The notes: generated by a model from the letters alone, not told the origin. A stretch of DNA of 64,000 nt from Laguncularia racemosa (GCA_037954665.1 JBBMOL010000058.1:2768928-2832927), one strand, 5' to 3'. Shown: positions 47,480 through 59,804, counted from the stretch's first letter. Program-made: numbers and translations.

Positions 47480-50160
47480 GGGAAAGGGGAGAAGAGAGAT
47501 AGTGAAAACAGGAGAGGCGAGCCGAGATCCATAGTTCCACACTGAGCTGAGCTGATAGAAATTCGAAACAGAGAGCGCGAGCAGCGAGCCAGCGATCCTT
47601 CTCCTTTGTGTTACGATTGTGTATTGAATGAAATTGGAAACAGTGAGCACCGCCGAGTAGTGATCCTTCTTGTAGAAAGCCACCGAGTTGAGATCCGTCT
47701 TCATAGACGCGAGTTTTGTGTTAGGTATGACTTGTATGACTAGCAATACTTGTACTGTAGTGTATCATGTGAATATTTATGCTTGTGATTGTGAATGGGT
47801 ATTTGAATTTCGTATTTATGCTTGTGAATAGGCAATACTTCTAGTGAAGATGAGTTGATGGCTTTCAAGGCCTTCAAGATGAGTTGATGGCTAAGACGAA
47901 CTATTGGTTAGGGTTATTGACTTAGCTTTAGACCTAGCATCTATATGATTACATTTAGCTAGATTAGAATAAGTTTGCTTTTGCTAGTGTGAATGTGTGA
48001 TGATTGCTGGTGTGATGATTTTATGTGGCTTTCTTGATAATAATGTAACTTATATATTGGATTGTATTTGAAAACATTAAATATACATTTGCAGCTACTT
48101 TCTTGCTAAATCTCCCTTATCCTTTTCTATCTTCTTACCATGGGCTTTCTCTTTCATGATCCTACACATGCTTGTTTGTGTAAATGGCATGGAAATATGG
48201 TTTCTATGTCAGTTAATTGATTATAAGACCTCTTATGTGTGTATTTTTGGATTCAGTTCTACTTTGACTATAATAGTCAGCTACTCTGCTTTTTATTTGT
48301 GTATATAATAGGCCGTCATGGGCTAATTGAAAATTTGCAATGCTATTGTAAAGATGTATACAGATTACTTTCTCCTCATTGTTTGTCCCATGGGACTTGT
48401 TAATGGTACAATTCATAAATTTCGGTTCTTTGATATGCTACTTCATTCACTAGTATATCTGAATTTGTTATGAAAATAAATTGAGATGATCCCCTTTCTA
48501 TTATGGCAGCCATTTGATTGGATAAGGAAAACTTTCTTTGAGAAGCAAGAGGAACAAAAATAAAGCTGGAAAGAATTTCTGGTGAATTTGTTTTCCCTAG
48601 TCTTGCTGCTAAGTATTTTATTGACAAATGCGACCCAATAATGCAGTTTTGTTACCAGATGTATTGGGGCTTTTTGGAATTGATTACAGACTATATCATG
48701 TATTCAGTCTTTGCTCTTCAATTTTAGTCACCTCACCATTTAATCAAATACTTTTTCTGTGCTCTCTTTCTGTTTCTCCTCACCGTATATTGCATGTGAT
48801 GGTCAACTTATGTGTGAATGACTGAAGCCAGCATTGGGCTATCAGCATTGAATTGTCTCATTAACACGTCAACTTTGTAGTAAGTGAGAAGCATTGAAAA
48901 CTAGAAGTCAATTAAGGGCAAGCATGGACTAAATCCTGGCTCGTATTCGTATTCCCTTATATTGAATCTATCTATGAACCCCGCTAGAGACCTAGAATCC
49001 TTACTAGCTTAGGGTACTTATATAAGGACTTTCAGTTGTTAAAAATTTTTAAGTAAGCTAGCTATTTAATCTTTGAGTTTGAAAGTGGAATATGTTCCGC
49101 TCCTAAGGCTAAGTAATGGAATTCTACTAGTTGAACCCCGTCCAGTAGACTCCTTGTTCCGCTCATCCCCTTCCTAAGCTCTTTGACGGGATACTATTAC
49201 CTAAACTACTCTATCATGTGAAGTTCTGGAAATTAATAATATGTTCTTACTTCTTTCTATAACCTTGAATGATGCACAATGGACAATTAGCTTAAAGATG
49301 CAGGCCTTTAGTGATGGAAGTTTGCTCTTCCGAATTTGCTATCTTAATCATACCGATGTTGCTATTTTTTTGTGGATAAAAATACCATTGTTAGATAATC
49401 GAATAGGCACTTGACTATGCACTGCACTTGTTTAAAATTCTAAATATGAATCTTTTCCTCTACAAGAGAGTCTCCAGATAAGAGGAGGAAGTTAGGAAAT
49501 TGCCTCATTAAGGCCCTTAAACTTGTTATAGTTATTATTGGTAAGTTTTTTCACATCATGTTCTCTTTCCTTTTATTTTTTACATATGTATTTTAACAAA
49601 TGTCTATCTATAGAACTTGTGAAATGCTGTTATCTGTTAATGAAATATTTGAATAGTTCCAATATTATTTATTATGGAACAATCTAGGTGGATAATTCCT
49701 TGATGAAAAACCTTGAGCCAGTTAATGAGTAGTCATTTCCAAATGTATTATGTGCTTAAATATCAATGAAGCCAATTCCAAAGAAACTTAATCCTTCATA
49801 CAAGTTGCATTTGGAGGGTTTAGGTTGAGCATGTGGTGTGCTAAGTTATATTGTTATAATTTGGAAATGGGATTATATTACTTAGTTATAATATACTCAT
49901 TTTTATAGCTTTATGGATTGTAAAGCTTGTTACCCTTTATGTTTTGCTTTCCTTTTCTTGATGATGATTTAAAGAGAAGCTTTATAGTTATTTTTCTTGC
50001 TATCTCTTCTAGTTCTAATTAGTAATTACTTGTTACATGAGCATGAGCATGAGCAATTTACTTTATATATGTAATTTGTAAATATGTAATAGTACTTTAT
50101 AGTTTCTACTTTCTACTATAGCTCTCTTTACTCCTTTTTTCCTTTTTTTTTTTCTTACAG
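47480..50160 (+). other. hAT 5' untranslated region and intron
   Basis: Purine-rich DNA at 47480-47720 looks like leader sequence. A pyrimidine tract ending TTTCTTACAG (50151-50160) is a good splice acceptor just before the first coding exon, so a long 5' intron is likely. The donor was not identified. Frames on both strands within this stretch have no known domain. Confidence 0.5.
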
Positions 50161-50185
50161 GATTTTAAGTATTGATTGAGTTAAA

Positions 50186-52754
50186 ATGTCATCTTCCAAA
50201 TCATCTAGAGAGAGTTCGAAAAGGAAGAATTCACTTGGAAGTAGATCTAATGTAGGTTGGGAGCATGGAATTGATGTAGACAACAATGGGAAAAAAAGTT
50301 AAATGTAAGTATTGTAATAAAGTTATTAGTGGAGGCATTTACAGATTCAAGAATCACTTGGGGTGTATGTGTAAAGATGTAGAGCCATGCACCAGTGTCC
50401 CAGATGATGTAAAAAATGAAATGTTAATAATGTTGCTAAAAGCGGCAAAATTATCAGAAATGAAGAGAAAGCAAATTCATGGCATTGAAGATTCTGATGA
50501 TGAGGTGGAGCAAACAGGGATAAACAAAAAAGAAAGGAATTGCATGGACTTCTTTCTGAAACAAAAAAAAAAAAAAAAATTGGTCAAAGTGGAACATAGG
50601 CAACGCAAGGTACAATTAACCAATTCATGAAGAAAGATTTGAGAGAAGAATGTAGCCAACAAATTGCTTGTTTTTTCTATACTAGTGCAATTCCATTTAA
50701 CTGTGTAAAAAATCTAGAGTTTGTGAAGATGCTTCAAGTGGTTGATCGATATGGATGTGGGCTTAAACCTCCTTCTTATCATGAGCTAAGGGTGACTTGT
50801 TTGAAGAAAGAAGTAGCTCGAACAATGGATTTACTTATTGACTACAAAGCTGAATGGAAAAAAACAGGTTTCTCTATTATGTCTAATGCATGGACTGATA
50901 GAAAGAGGCGTTCCATATGCAATTTCTTGGTTAATAGCCCTAAAGGAACGGTCTTCTTATCATCTATAGATGCTTCTGATGTATCCAAGACAACAGACAA
51001 AGTTTTGGCAATGTTAGATGATATTGTGGAGAAGGTTGGAGAGAAAAATGTTGTACAAGTTATTACAGATAATGCTGCAAATTATAAAGCAGCAAGAGAA
51101 AAATTGATGGAGAAGAGAAAATGCTTATATTGGACACCTTGTGCTACACATTGCATCAATTTGATCTTGGAAGACTTTGAGAAGAATTTGAAGATCCATC
51201 AGGGGACAATTGCAAAAGGAAGGCGAATTACTACATATATTTATTCCAAGACTATACTTATCTCAATTTTGAGAAGATACACTAAAGCGAAGGACTTGAT
51301 TAGACCTGGTGCAACTCGTTTTGCCACTTCGTATTTGACATTAGGTTGCCTTAGTGAGTTGAAAAGTGCATTGATGATGATGTTCACTTCTATTCATTGG
51401 AAATCATGTAAGTATTCGACCATAAGTGATGGAAAGCGGATTCAACAAGTGGTTTTAGATAGTAGGTTTTGGAAGAATGTTATTGTTTGCCTTAAAGCTG
51501 CATTTCCCTTTATTAAAGTGCTTAGATTAGTGGATTCTAATGATCAACCAGCTATGGGTTTCATTTATCCAGAAAAGGATCGTGCCAAGCAGAAAATTAA
51601 AGCAAACTTCAACAATGTGAAGAAAAGGTAATATCGCAACTTGTTAGCTATATATATATATTTTTTTTCTTTAGTGCTAATTTTAAAGTTTCATTTCTAA
51701 ATTGAAATCATATTTATTTAATGTAGTTATAAACCTATCTTCAAGATTATTGACAAGAGATAGGAGCTTCAACTTCATAGACCATTACATGCTGCAGCAT
51801 ATTATTTGAATCCCCATTATCATTATAGTGATGATTTTAAGGTTAATGCCAATGTTAAGATTGGATTATATGGTTGCATAAAGCGTATGGTTTCTAATCC
51901 AACAGAAAGGTGTAAGATTGATATGCAGCTTGAAAGACTTAAGGATGCTAAGGGACTATTTGGCATTGAAGCTGCAAGGTTAGTAAGAAACAAAAAAGCA
52001 CCAGCTAAATGGTGGGATTCATATGGAGATGAATTCCCAGAACTACAAAAGTTTGCTATTCGTGTTTTAAGTTTAACTTGTAGTTCTTCAGGTTGTGAGC
52101 GGAATTGGAGTGCGTTTAAAATGGTACGATACAAATAGTTCTTTTATTCAATTTTATTTATTATTACTTATTAAGATTATGAATCTTGTAAAGTTATATA
52201 TAACCCTTTTTCATTTTTAAGTCCATACCAAAAAGAGGAATAGGCTGCATCAACAAAAGATGAATGATTTAGTCTTTGTAATGCATAACTTGAAATTAAG
52301 AAATAGGAAAGAAAGATGGATTGCTGACACTGACACTTCTACTTTCACTGTTGAAGATCTCTCATCTAATGATGAATGGATAGTTGAATAAGAAAATGTG
52401 TTTGACTCATCAAATGAGAATGAAGGTCAAGGTGTGTTGCATATCTTTCCAAGTGCAAGGGATGAAGATAAAGATGATGCGAAGGAGGACGAAATTGGTG
52501 CTTATGTCAATTTGGAGAGTCCTATCAGTAAGTCCCTAATCCCAAATGATTTGGACCTTCATGATATTGATAATGTTGAAGCTGAAATGCAAATAGGAAC
52601 TTCAAAAAATTTGGAATTAGAGGATATGGAAATCATTGGTAGCAGTACACCTCATGATGATGTTGACATTGCTGAAGAAGAAGATGATAAAGATGCAAAT
52701 GATGATGATGATATGTATGAGAGAGATGGTGGAAATTGTGATGATTTATTTTAG
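50186..52754 (+). pseudogene. hAT transposase (BED finger, DUF659, hAT C-terminal dimerisation), broken
   Basis: Coding begins at ATG 50186 (MSSSKSSRESSKRKN). A frame change in a run of seven A at 50291-50297 leads into a BED finger, C-K-Y-C at 50304-50315 with H-x4-C some 40 bases on. A second frame change lies in a run of 17 A at 50563-50579. The DUF659/catalytic part (50627-51627) has MSNAWTDRKRR, VVQVITDNAANYKAA and PCATHCINLILEDFEKN. A 99-bp GT-AG intron (51628-51726) restores frame to SYKP. TAG at 51761 replaces a tryptophan codon. The C-terminus has WWDSYGDEFPELQKFA and SSSGCERNWSAF, the dimerisation region. A second intron (about 52124-52220) has a mutated acceptor (AA), and TAA at 52389 breaks the acidic tail that ends at 52754. 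Confidence 0.88.
51628..51726 (+). other. Intron in the hAT transposase
   Basis: AAAAG|GTAATATC ... TTTAATGTAG|TTATAAACC, 99 bp and AT-rich. Removing it joins AG and T into a serine codon and keeps the frame. Confidence 0.8.
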
Positions 52755-53159
52755 TTCTTGTTTTGTAATATGATTTATGATTTCATAACTTTTATTGAGA
52801 CTTTTGGTTGATTATTTATATTATGCAACTTATGCTTAATTATCTATATTATGACTTTTATTGTGATTTATGACCCAATTCTATGCTGTAATTTTTAATT
52901 TATATTATCCATTATATTTTTTAATGACTACTGTAAGTAAATTTTTAATATTTAAAGGTTATTTTATAAAGGTTGTAAAAACTTACATTTTTACGTTCCA
53001 TTTCTATGGACCCCCAGGCAATTCTACGTAAAATTACGATTTTGAAAACCATGACTACAATGACAATCCCAACAACAGCAATAATAATCACGATGACAAC
53101 CACAACAGCAACAATAAACAGACAACAAGTCTAAAAGCAAGTGAAGGAAAAGGAAGAGG

Positions 53160-53830
53160 AAAGAATATGTGTGTGTGTGCGGGTGAAGTGTATGTATATT
53201 TGAAAGGGAGGAGGAACCGAAGGTGTATGTATGTATGTGTGGATGATGGTGTGGAAGTACGAGAGTGTATCTGTATGGAGGAAGGTGCATATGCGTATGC
53301 GGGAATGAAGATGTATGTATGTGTATGTGTATGTGTGCAGGGATGTGTGTGATGTATGTGAGAAAGTGTATATATATGTGAATGATGGAGTATGGTGTGT
53401 ATGTAGGAATGCGTGTGTATGCGTGTAGGTAAATGAGGAGGTGATGTAGTATATGCAGAATGTGTGTGTGTGAATGAAGTGTGTATGTGTGGTTAAGGGT
53501 GTATGATGTGTACATAAGGATGTATGTGTGTGTTAGTGATGATTTATGGTGTGTGAAGGTACTTGTATGTGTGAAGGAGGAGCCAAATGTGTAATGTTTG
53601 TGGGTTTACGTGTAGGTGCAAGAAGTGATATAGGGTGTGTGCAAAGTATGTGGGTGTATGTATTGATGGTGCAAGGTGTTAATGGAGTATGTAACTAGGT
53701 GTATGAGATAATACATGGTGTGGGTATGTATGAGTATGAATACGGGAGGTGTGTAATATGTGTAGAGTAAATGGATAAGAGTATGTGTATGTTGGTGTGC
53801 ATGTGGTGTGTGGAAAAGGTTGGTGTATAT
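53160..53830. repeat. GT-rich low-complexity tract in the LARD LTR
   Basis: Interrupted TGTGTATG-type words over about 670 bp, with a smaller similar tract at 46860-47040 on the other side of the hAT. They produce long minus-strand frames made of T, H, Y and P that are not genes. Confidence 0.7.
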
Positions 53831-55050
53831 AAGGTAATAGAAGCGATGATTCGTTGGAAGATATTGAAGAAAATTGGATAAATGAAAGGTTCAAAGATAC
53901 TTCATGGACGAGAGAAGCATCCACGATGGTGTAAATGGTAAAGGGAATGATTCAAGCAATATCCGAGATGATGGCTTGGGAGATATTTGGAATGAAATGG
54001 ATTCCACAATGGAATGCTCAAAGGATGTTAAGGAAGATCATTCTTAGCCAAATACCCTAATGCAAGATCTTCAGTTATCCTTTCCAAAGATATCTTGCAT
54101 ATATGGAAGGAATTCCAAATTTGGCAAGTTGAAGATATTCCATTACTCAACCTCTACACAAGGAAAGCAGACAGTCGATCACAGTAACTCGATGTGTTGG
54201 AAGCACAGATTCGAAGGAAGTTCAACATTCGAATCTTGTTCACCCAAAGTTCCATAAGAAGGAAACTTCACGCCTTGTCATCTACCACAAGATGAGCAGA
54301 GTACACATATCGGGGTGCTAGAAGACTACCATAGTTAGGTGGAGATCCGACTTCATAATTGGGTTAGGGAAGTATCGCAAAGGATACTGACTTTAAGAGG
54401 AACGCAAAGGAGTTACCCACTGGAATCGCTCGACTCCAGCTAGGACTACGACAACCCTAAACAAGAGAGTGGGAAACTTAATGTTATGCTACTATGTTGT
54501 GTTGTATGTTGAATGCTATGCATGTGAAATTGTTGTTTATTTTTTTTTTTTTGCTATTTAATGTGATTATTGCTGAGTTATGTGGTGGGAATTCATGAGT
54601 TAGGAAATAAGTCATGAAGAATGTAAGGGAATTAATGGTCCGAGAGTTTAGATGTCATTACCTTAATGATAGCACCTAGCGCCATATCGCTAGTGCTATA
54701 ACCATAAGCATAACCCATGATTTAAAAATTGTTTTCTTCCAAAACAAACCAAAATATAGAAACTTAGCTCTTCCTTCTATAGCTACCGAATAGGTATGCT
54801 TAATTAGAATAGGGTGTATAGGTATCATTAGGTATACATGTCAGAGTTGGTTCCTGAATGTGTATACATACAGTTAACAAACTTATTTTCCTATTTTAAT
54901 TATGAAACACACTCATGAACATAACCATACCAAATCATGAGTGCAATCTTAATTTTTACAAATCAACGACCATATTTTCTTACTCTCTTAAGATCATTTG
55001 GGAAAGTGTTTAGTAAACTATCCTTAATTAGATATGTGTCACAAATATGT

Positions 55051-55079
55051 ATACACACACGCACACACACACACACACA
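55051..55079. repeat. AC dinucleotide microsatellite
   Basis: A near-perfect (AC)n run with a single CG interruption. Confidence 0.9.
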
Positions 55080-55179
55080 TATATCATATACAAATGTCTT
55101 GAAGACATTGAAAGAGAAACGAGACGACCTTTCTGGCTCTCGAAAGTGTGAGAATGATAGAGCACTTAAGAAGTGTGAT

Positions 55180-55390
55180 GGCACAGAAGTGTTAGAAATG
55201 ATTGTAAGCCAACCCAAGTGTTTGGACATTTGAGAGAAATGGCATAGAGGTGCCGGATATAATGATTGTAAGCCAACCCGAGTGGTTTGGCATTTGAGAA
55301 AAGGGCACAGAGGTGCTAGATCGGATAATCGCAAGTCGACCCGAGCAATTTGACATTTAAAAGAAATGGCATAGAGAGGTGCCGAGATAA
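55180..55390. repeat. Tandem repeat of about 62 bp in the LARD LTR
   Basis: GGCAYAGAGGTG-type starts at 55180, 55241, 55304 and 55368 give steps of 61, 63 and 64 bp. Units share GTAAGCCAACCCGAGTG and TTTGACATTTGAGA blocks. Three full copies and one partial. Confidence 0.8.
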
Positions 55391-56546
55391 TTTAATCCAT
55401 TGTAAAACTAGATAGGTCTACGTCAATAGGGTTTGGGTTCGGTGTCAATGTTGCATAACAAGAAATGCATAATCCTTACTTGTGATGACTGAAATGGAAT
55501 GTTTCATGTTTACTTTTATGGTATGATTGATTGTGATTGTAAATGTTGTTTGATCACCCTAAATAAATTAATTAAGGAAGAGGACCTGATTTGAAAACAT
55601 GACATGCATTTTCACAAGACATTGCATGAGATTGAAGGCCATCACTGTCACCGGATGCGTCGGAAGTGATCAAGAGGATCGTTGTTCTACCAAGTACGAA
55701 CTAAGTGATTAGGGTATTGTCGTGCCTTGACGGTTTTGAGTCTGGCCTATCCTTGAGGGTTTTGCTCCGTCTAGTGTAGAGAGGCATAGGAGCATTCACT
55801 GTTGACTTAATAAGATATCATAAGTAACCAAGTGATAAGATAAATAAATCAGGTAATGACCTGGGCACTGATGGTGGCTTCGGAATCCCCAACCCAAGGT
55901 TAAGGGGGGGCGTAAACCCTAGACTTCACGTCGGTTACCGGAAGACCACGTGAGATGCTGCATTCATATGGTTGTTCATGCATAGCATATGTTTAATATT
56001 TTAATTTGAATTTTCTTGTGTATGTATATAGCATATGTATAATATTTTTATTTGAGTTTGTTTGTGTGTGTACGTAGCATTGAAAGTGTTACCATCCCAT
56101 TCACTGAGCCATGGTGTGCTTACCCCCTCATAGACTTTATACAGGTGATGATAGCGAAAGCGCGGGATGGGCTAAGATGTGAAGTGTTGAGAGTTTTGGA
56201 AAACCAAAACAACAAAGTAAGATTTGTGAAGGATAGATTTACTTAGATAAAATGTTAGGACCCCCCATGTGAATAGATTTTAAAGTTCAGAACCTAGGAT
56301 TTATCCTATTTTATTTATTGGTAGGGGATACCAATTCTCTATGATCATGGTTGACCATGGGATTCAGGTTCCATAGTGATATTTTATTATCTAATCATAT
56401 GTACTATAACTTGTTGTAGATATAATTATTTACTTAGAGTTTTACGATCTCTAACTTGTAAGACAATCATCATATAAGAGGTGCACACATGCCATGATAA
56501 TTTAGTAGAGGCTTCTAGGCCCCCCTTTGGGGCATAACAGGATTTT

Positions 56547-56559
56547 TGGTATCAGAGCT
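56547..56559 (+). promoter_or_regulatory. LARD primer-binding site (tRNA-iMet type)
   Basis: TGGTATCAGAGCT lies seven bases after the LTR terminus GGGGCATAACA, with the spacer GGATTTT. It matches the initiator-Met tRNA complement. Confidence 0.8.
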
Positions 56560-56762
56560 CTAGGTTGTCAAAGATAAAAGCAACCCGCCAAACAGTGAGA
56601 TGGGGTAAAACCTAGGTAGATTGTAAGAATAAAATCATAAAAGACTTAGATGATAGTCTATACATACATATATATATTTATCAATCTAAAGTTTCTGCTA
56701 GTTCTAAGTTACTTCAACGCATTAGCCCTTAAACTATATATCCTCCTTCGAAACCACGTAGA

Positions 56763-57759
56763 TGATGGGAAAATTTCTGACACTGTCGACCTTTTCAGAA
56801 CCCGATTTGGATGATGATCTAAATCGCTCATATTTTACCTTATGTCTTTATTTCTAATAAATATTTGAGAATAATCTTACAGGTACAATGATAATTCTCC
56901 ATGGGATGCCAATATGTCCTACAACAGTTGTTGGACACAGAACATTTTCAGGATGACAATCAAAGACCCGCTGCGATTGTTTTCTATTCCAAGGCATTGG
57001 ATCATGAAGACTTATGTTATTTTGTACCTTGTAATTATTTTATGAACTATTTTGGTTGTATTTTGGTTTTGGGACACTTTTATTTCCTTGTAATTTTCAT
57101 TTAGGGCTAACTACCTTAAAAGTGGCAAACTTGTAATTTTGACCACTTTTTAACCCTAGGAGTAGCAAGTATAAATACTTGCTTAAGAGAGGGTTTGAGG
57201 AGGCCAATTTTTACAGATTTGAGAGACACTTTCACGTATGGAATTAGGGTTCTTTCCTTAGTTCAAAACTCTTATCAATTTCAACCCAAGAATTGGAATT
57301 GTAGCGAGTGCAACGAAGGGGAAATGTGAGTCATATCGATTCCATCTTGTTGTATGTTCATTTCTTGTCTAGTGAGTCATATCTAGCGTAGATTTGGATA
57401 TTTCTTGGATATATTTGTGTTTGTTTTTCAAGAATAATCATCTTTTAAGATTGATTGTTCATTGAGAATTGAATTGCTCTTAGTGATTGGCATGAATTGG
57501 CAAGGTTGGAAGGGTATGAGTTCATGGTTTTTGAGCTTGTCTTTTTCATCCATTTCACGTGTAATTATCATGTTCTTATTGTTGATTAGTGAAATTGCTC
57601 ATTACTGGAAGTTAATTGAATCTTTGAATCATTAGATTTCATCATAATTCCATTAGGGTCACGCAATTTCCTAGTCCATTGAGTTGGTTTTTGTAAGAGA
57701 CTTAAGGCTTGTTTTCTTGAGTCATTTGATTGTGCTTGGAAGTGGTTTTGGGCACATTA
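56763..57759 (+). mobile_element. Solo LTR of family A (A3-type) in the LARD interior
   Basis: A 997-bp block, TGATGGGAAA..GGGCACATTA, aligns with the A3 LTR: clearly from about 57040 on, weakly before. Perfect GTAGA duplications at 56758-56762 and 57760-57764 confirm an insertion later reduced to one LTR. The TATA-bearing inverted repeat is conserved at 57165-57182. The left third is more diverged than in the other copies. Frames in the region (for example 56901-57104) are not genes. Confidence 0.82.
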
Positions 57760-58699
57760 GTAGAGCATGTTAAGAAATGCGACGAATGACGAGTTGTAAC
57801 CATCGAGCTTGAGGACAACACTACCATCAGGCGTAACGACACTCCAGGAAGTAAACGAAGCCAATGTGGGCCCATAACCTACAGGTTCCGAGATCGAACC
57901 TGTGTAGCGTAGAAAGGAAACACGAGAACAACCCCTTAGTGATAAGGTCCATAATAGAAGGACCACCATGAAGAGAACTTCACTGGATGATATGAAGTTC
58001 TCTAGCTCATGGATCAGTACCTTAGGAAAAACACGACACCACTTTCGTGTTATGAGAATCTGACGTTAGAATATCCTAACTATAGCGTTAGAGTGACATT
58101 ATAACCCAACTAAAACAATAAGGAATAAGGGGGCATAAATTGGGTAGGTATAAAACATATATCACCCATTACCATAGCCCGAATGTTGACTATCAAAACT
58201 AAACTATACAAACATACGAACTCCAAAATTTAGCAATCTCATTACATATACGAGGTTGTATATGAACAACAAGCTTACGAGTATTAGGAAAGGAAATCAG
58301 TGTGTCATGAATGATGATGTGGACAGTAGTGATTGATGTGAAGAATGTAGTCAAACCACAATGCACATCACAACTTGTGGAATAAGAAATCTAGGTTTCA
58401 ATGATCTAAATCGTTGTACTTGTATGTACGTATGGGATGCGCAAGTGAGATGAGAAGATAAGATAATGCATGTGACGTATATTATGGGCAAATAGATATG
58501 AGGTAGCAAGAGTGGTATTACAAGGCTACAAATATGACATGCATAGATTCACATGAGATGTATAAGGCCAAAGGAGTCAGGGAATCAGATTCAACAACTC
58601 TGGGCTAATGGTATCTGGGTAAGTGTATTCAAGGATAAAACATGGAGTTATAGCCATAAACGTAAGGTATAGAAAGCGAGTACGAAAAAGTTTCGAAGA
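57760..58699 (+). other. LARD non-coding interior
   Basis: No gag, protease, RT or integrase relic was recognised on either strand. A hairpin (arms ACAGGTTC and GAACCTGT, 7-base loop) lies near 57879-57901. The minus-strand frame at 57757-57969 (70 codons) covers the hairpin and has no known motif. Confidence 0.5.
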
Positions 58700-58724
58700 C
58701 GAAACTTCTTGAAGGAGGGGAGAG
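58700..58724 (+). promoter_or_regulatory. LARD polypurine tract
   Basis: GAAACTTCTTGAAGGAGGGG plus AGAG directly precedes the 3' LTR start TGTAAAGTCC. Together with the preceding TTTCGAAGAC it resembles the 3' end of Del/Tekay-type elements. Confidence 0.7.
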
Positions 58725-59804
58725 TGTAAAGTCCAAAAAATTTTAAAAAGTTATATAAACAATTACAAAAAATAAATGGAATAACAAATATTATTTTATT
58801 CTAGATTTGTGATAATAATAGGTTTTAAAAATTTAAACAATTAGAAAGAATGACTTTCGTAAGAAAGATAAGATGATGAACATAATAAATTGAATTTTAT
58901 GAAATATGTTACCAAATAAATTTAGGAAGTGACGTACTTGAAAATATCTGAATATAAATGGATAAATGAAAATAATTGTAAAATTTAACTTTAGTTCGGG
59001 TAAATTAAATTAAAAGAATAAATCATTTAAAACATAATTTTTAAACAATATTAGGTTAAATAATGAAATTAATTTAAATTATAAATCTAGGATTTTCAAA
59101 TTAAAATTTAGAGTAAAAATTTATGTTCGGAATAATCAAATTAACAAAAACGTAGAAATTCATAATAAATTTCCAAAAATACAAAATTTAAACGTATCCT
59201 CATACGTATATGAAATATAAAAATAGAGACAAGTATAATATATAATATAATATAATATAATATACAAATATATATATAACTGCCAAAAAAAGGAGGTCAG
59301 ATCACATCTGACTGGATGCAACATCAGCTTGGCCCCCATTACATCGGCTGCTCTTCTTTTACCGTGTCTCCCCTGTCCCATATTTCTCTTCCCTTCTTCC
59401 TTCCTTTCGTCTTCATATCTCCTTGATGTCGATGCCTTCTCTCCCTCATTCACTCTTTCCCTCTCTCTTGCTCGATCTCCCACATGCTCGAAACCTGAAG
59501 AAGCAATGGTTGATTCGATTGAACAGGGAAGACGATAGCAACCACAACCACAACAGTCACAACAATCATCACCGATAACCCCGCAACCTTGTTCACGTCA
59601 TCAGATATATCAGAGGCTGATAGCATACTCTTCCCCGTCGCTAGGTTCTAAGTCGAATGGTCCGCAATGGGGCTATCCCCAATCAAGTGGCCGTTGATGT
59701 TATGGTCCGATCACCATGATTATCGGATCGTGAAGATCACGCCATTAAGATTGGAAAGAAGCTGGAGACAACCTGATGGAAAGGGAAATAAATGTCGCCG
59801 TGAA
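58725..59804 (+). repeat. LARD 3' LTR, truncated by insertion
   Basis: Aligns with 45223-46429 at high identity, lacks about 125 bp of CT-rich DNA present in the 5' copy, and is cut at 59804 by the gag-protease element. The GGTCAGAT/ATCTGACC inverted repeat at 59295-59313 corresponds to 45799-45817. Confidence 0.85.

Larger units (their letters stand above)
47135..53053 (+). mobile_element. hAT-superfamily DNA transposon
   Basis: Imperfect inverted ends CATTGTTGTCAAAATCG (left) and CATGGTTTTCAAAATCG (reverse complement of the right) enclose 5919 bp with a BED-finger/DUF659/hAT-dimerisation transposase pseudogene. Flanking octamers ACTGCAAC (47127-47134) and ACTACAAT (53054-53061) agree at 6 of 8 positions, consistent with the 8-bp duplication of hAT elements. 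Both ends carry extra AAAATCG words. It inserted into repetitive sequence of the LARD LTR. Confidence 0.85.
45223..56539 (+). repeat. LARD 5' LTR, split by the hAT element
   Basis: LTR sequence occupies 45223-47134 and 53054-56539. It includes an (AATAT)n microsatellite at about 45745-45775, a CT-rich tract at about 45900-45990 absent from the 3' copy, CAA/CAG-rich DNA at 46620-46860, GT-rich DNA at 46860-47040 and 53160-53830, an AC run at 55051-55079, and a 62-bp tandem repeat at 55180-55390. Only the first 1.2 kb can be checked against the 3' copy; the assignment of the rest rests on the PBS at 56547. Confidence 0.6.
45223..59804 (+). mobile_element. LARD-like coding-less LTR element with nested insertions
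   Basis: The 5' LTR starts at 45223 (TGTGCAGTC) and the 3' LTR at 58725 (TGTAAAGTCC). They align over 45223-46429 and 58725-59804, where the right copy is cut by another element. The 5' LTR appears to end at 56539 (GGCATAACA) just before a PBS; without the hAT it would be about 5.4 kb. The interior (56540-58724), minus a nested solo LTR, is only about 1.2 kb and has no recognisable gag or pol. Very long LTRs with a non-coding interior define large retrotransposon derivatives. The PPT-side sequence resembles Del/Tekay elements. Confidence 0.7.

Noticed and set aside
53024..53515. Long minus-strand frame rich in T, H, Y, P and C (also 46738-47146 and 53679-53924)
   Set aside because: These are read-through of GT/AC-rich low-complexity DNA in the LARD LTR. 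No domain, and composition follows the repeat.
57757..57969. 70-codon minus-strand frame with varied composition
   Set aside because: It looks more protein-like than most, but it starts within the LARD interior at a solo-LTR boundary and has no motif I know. Kept as unsupported.
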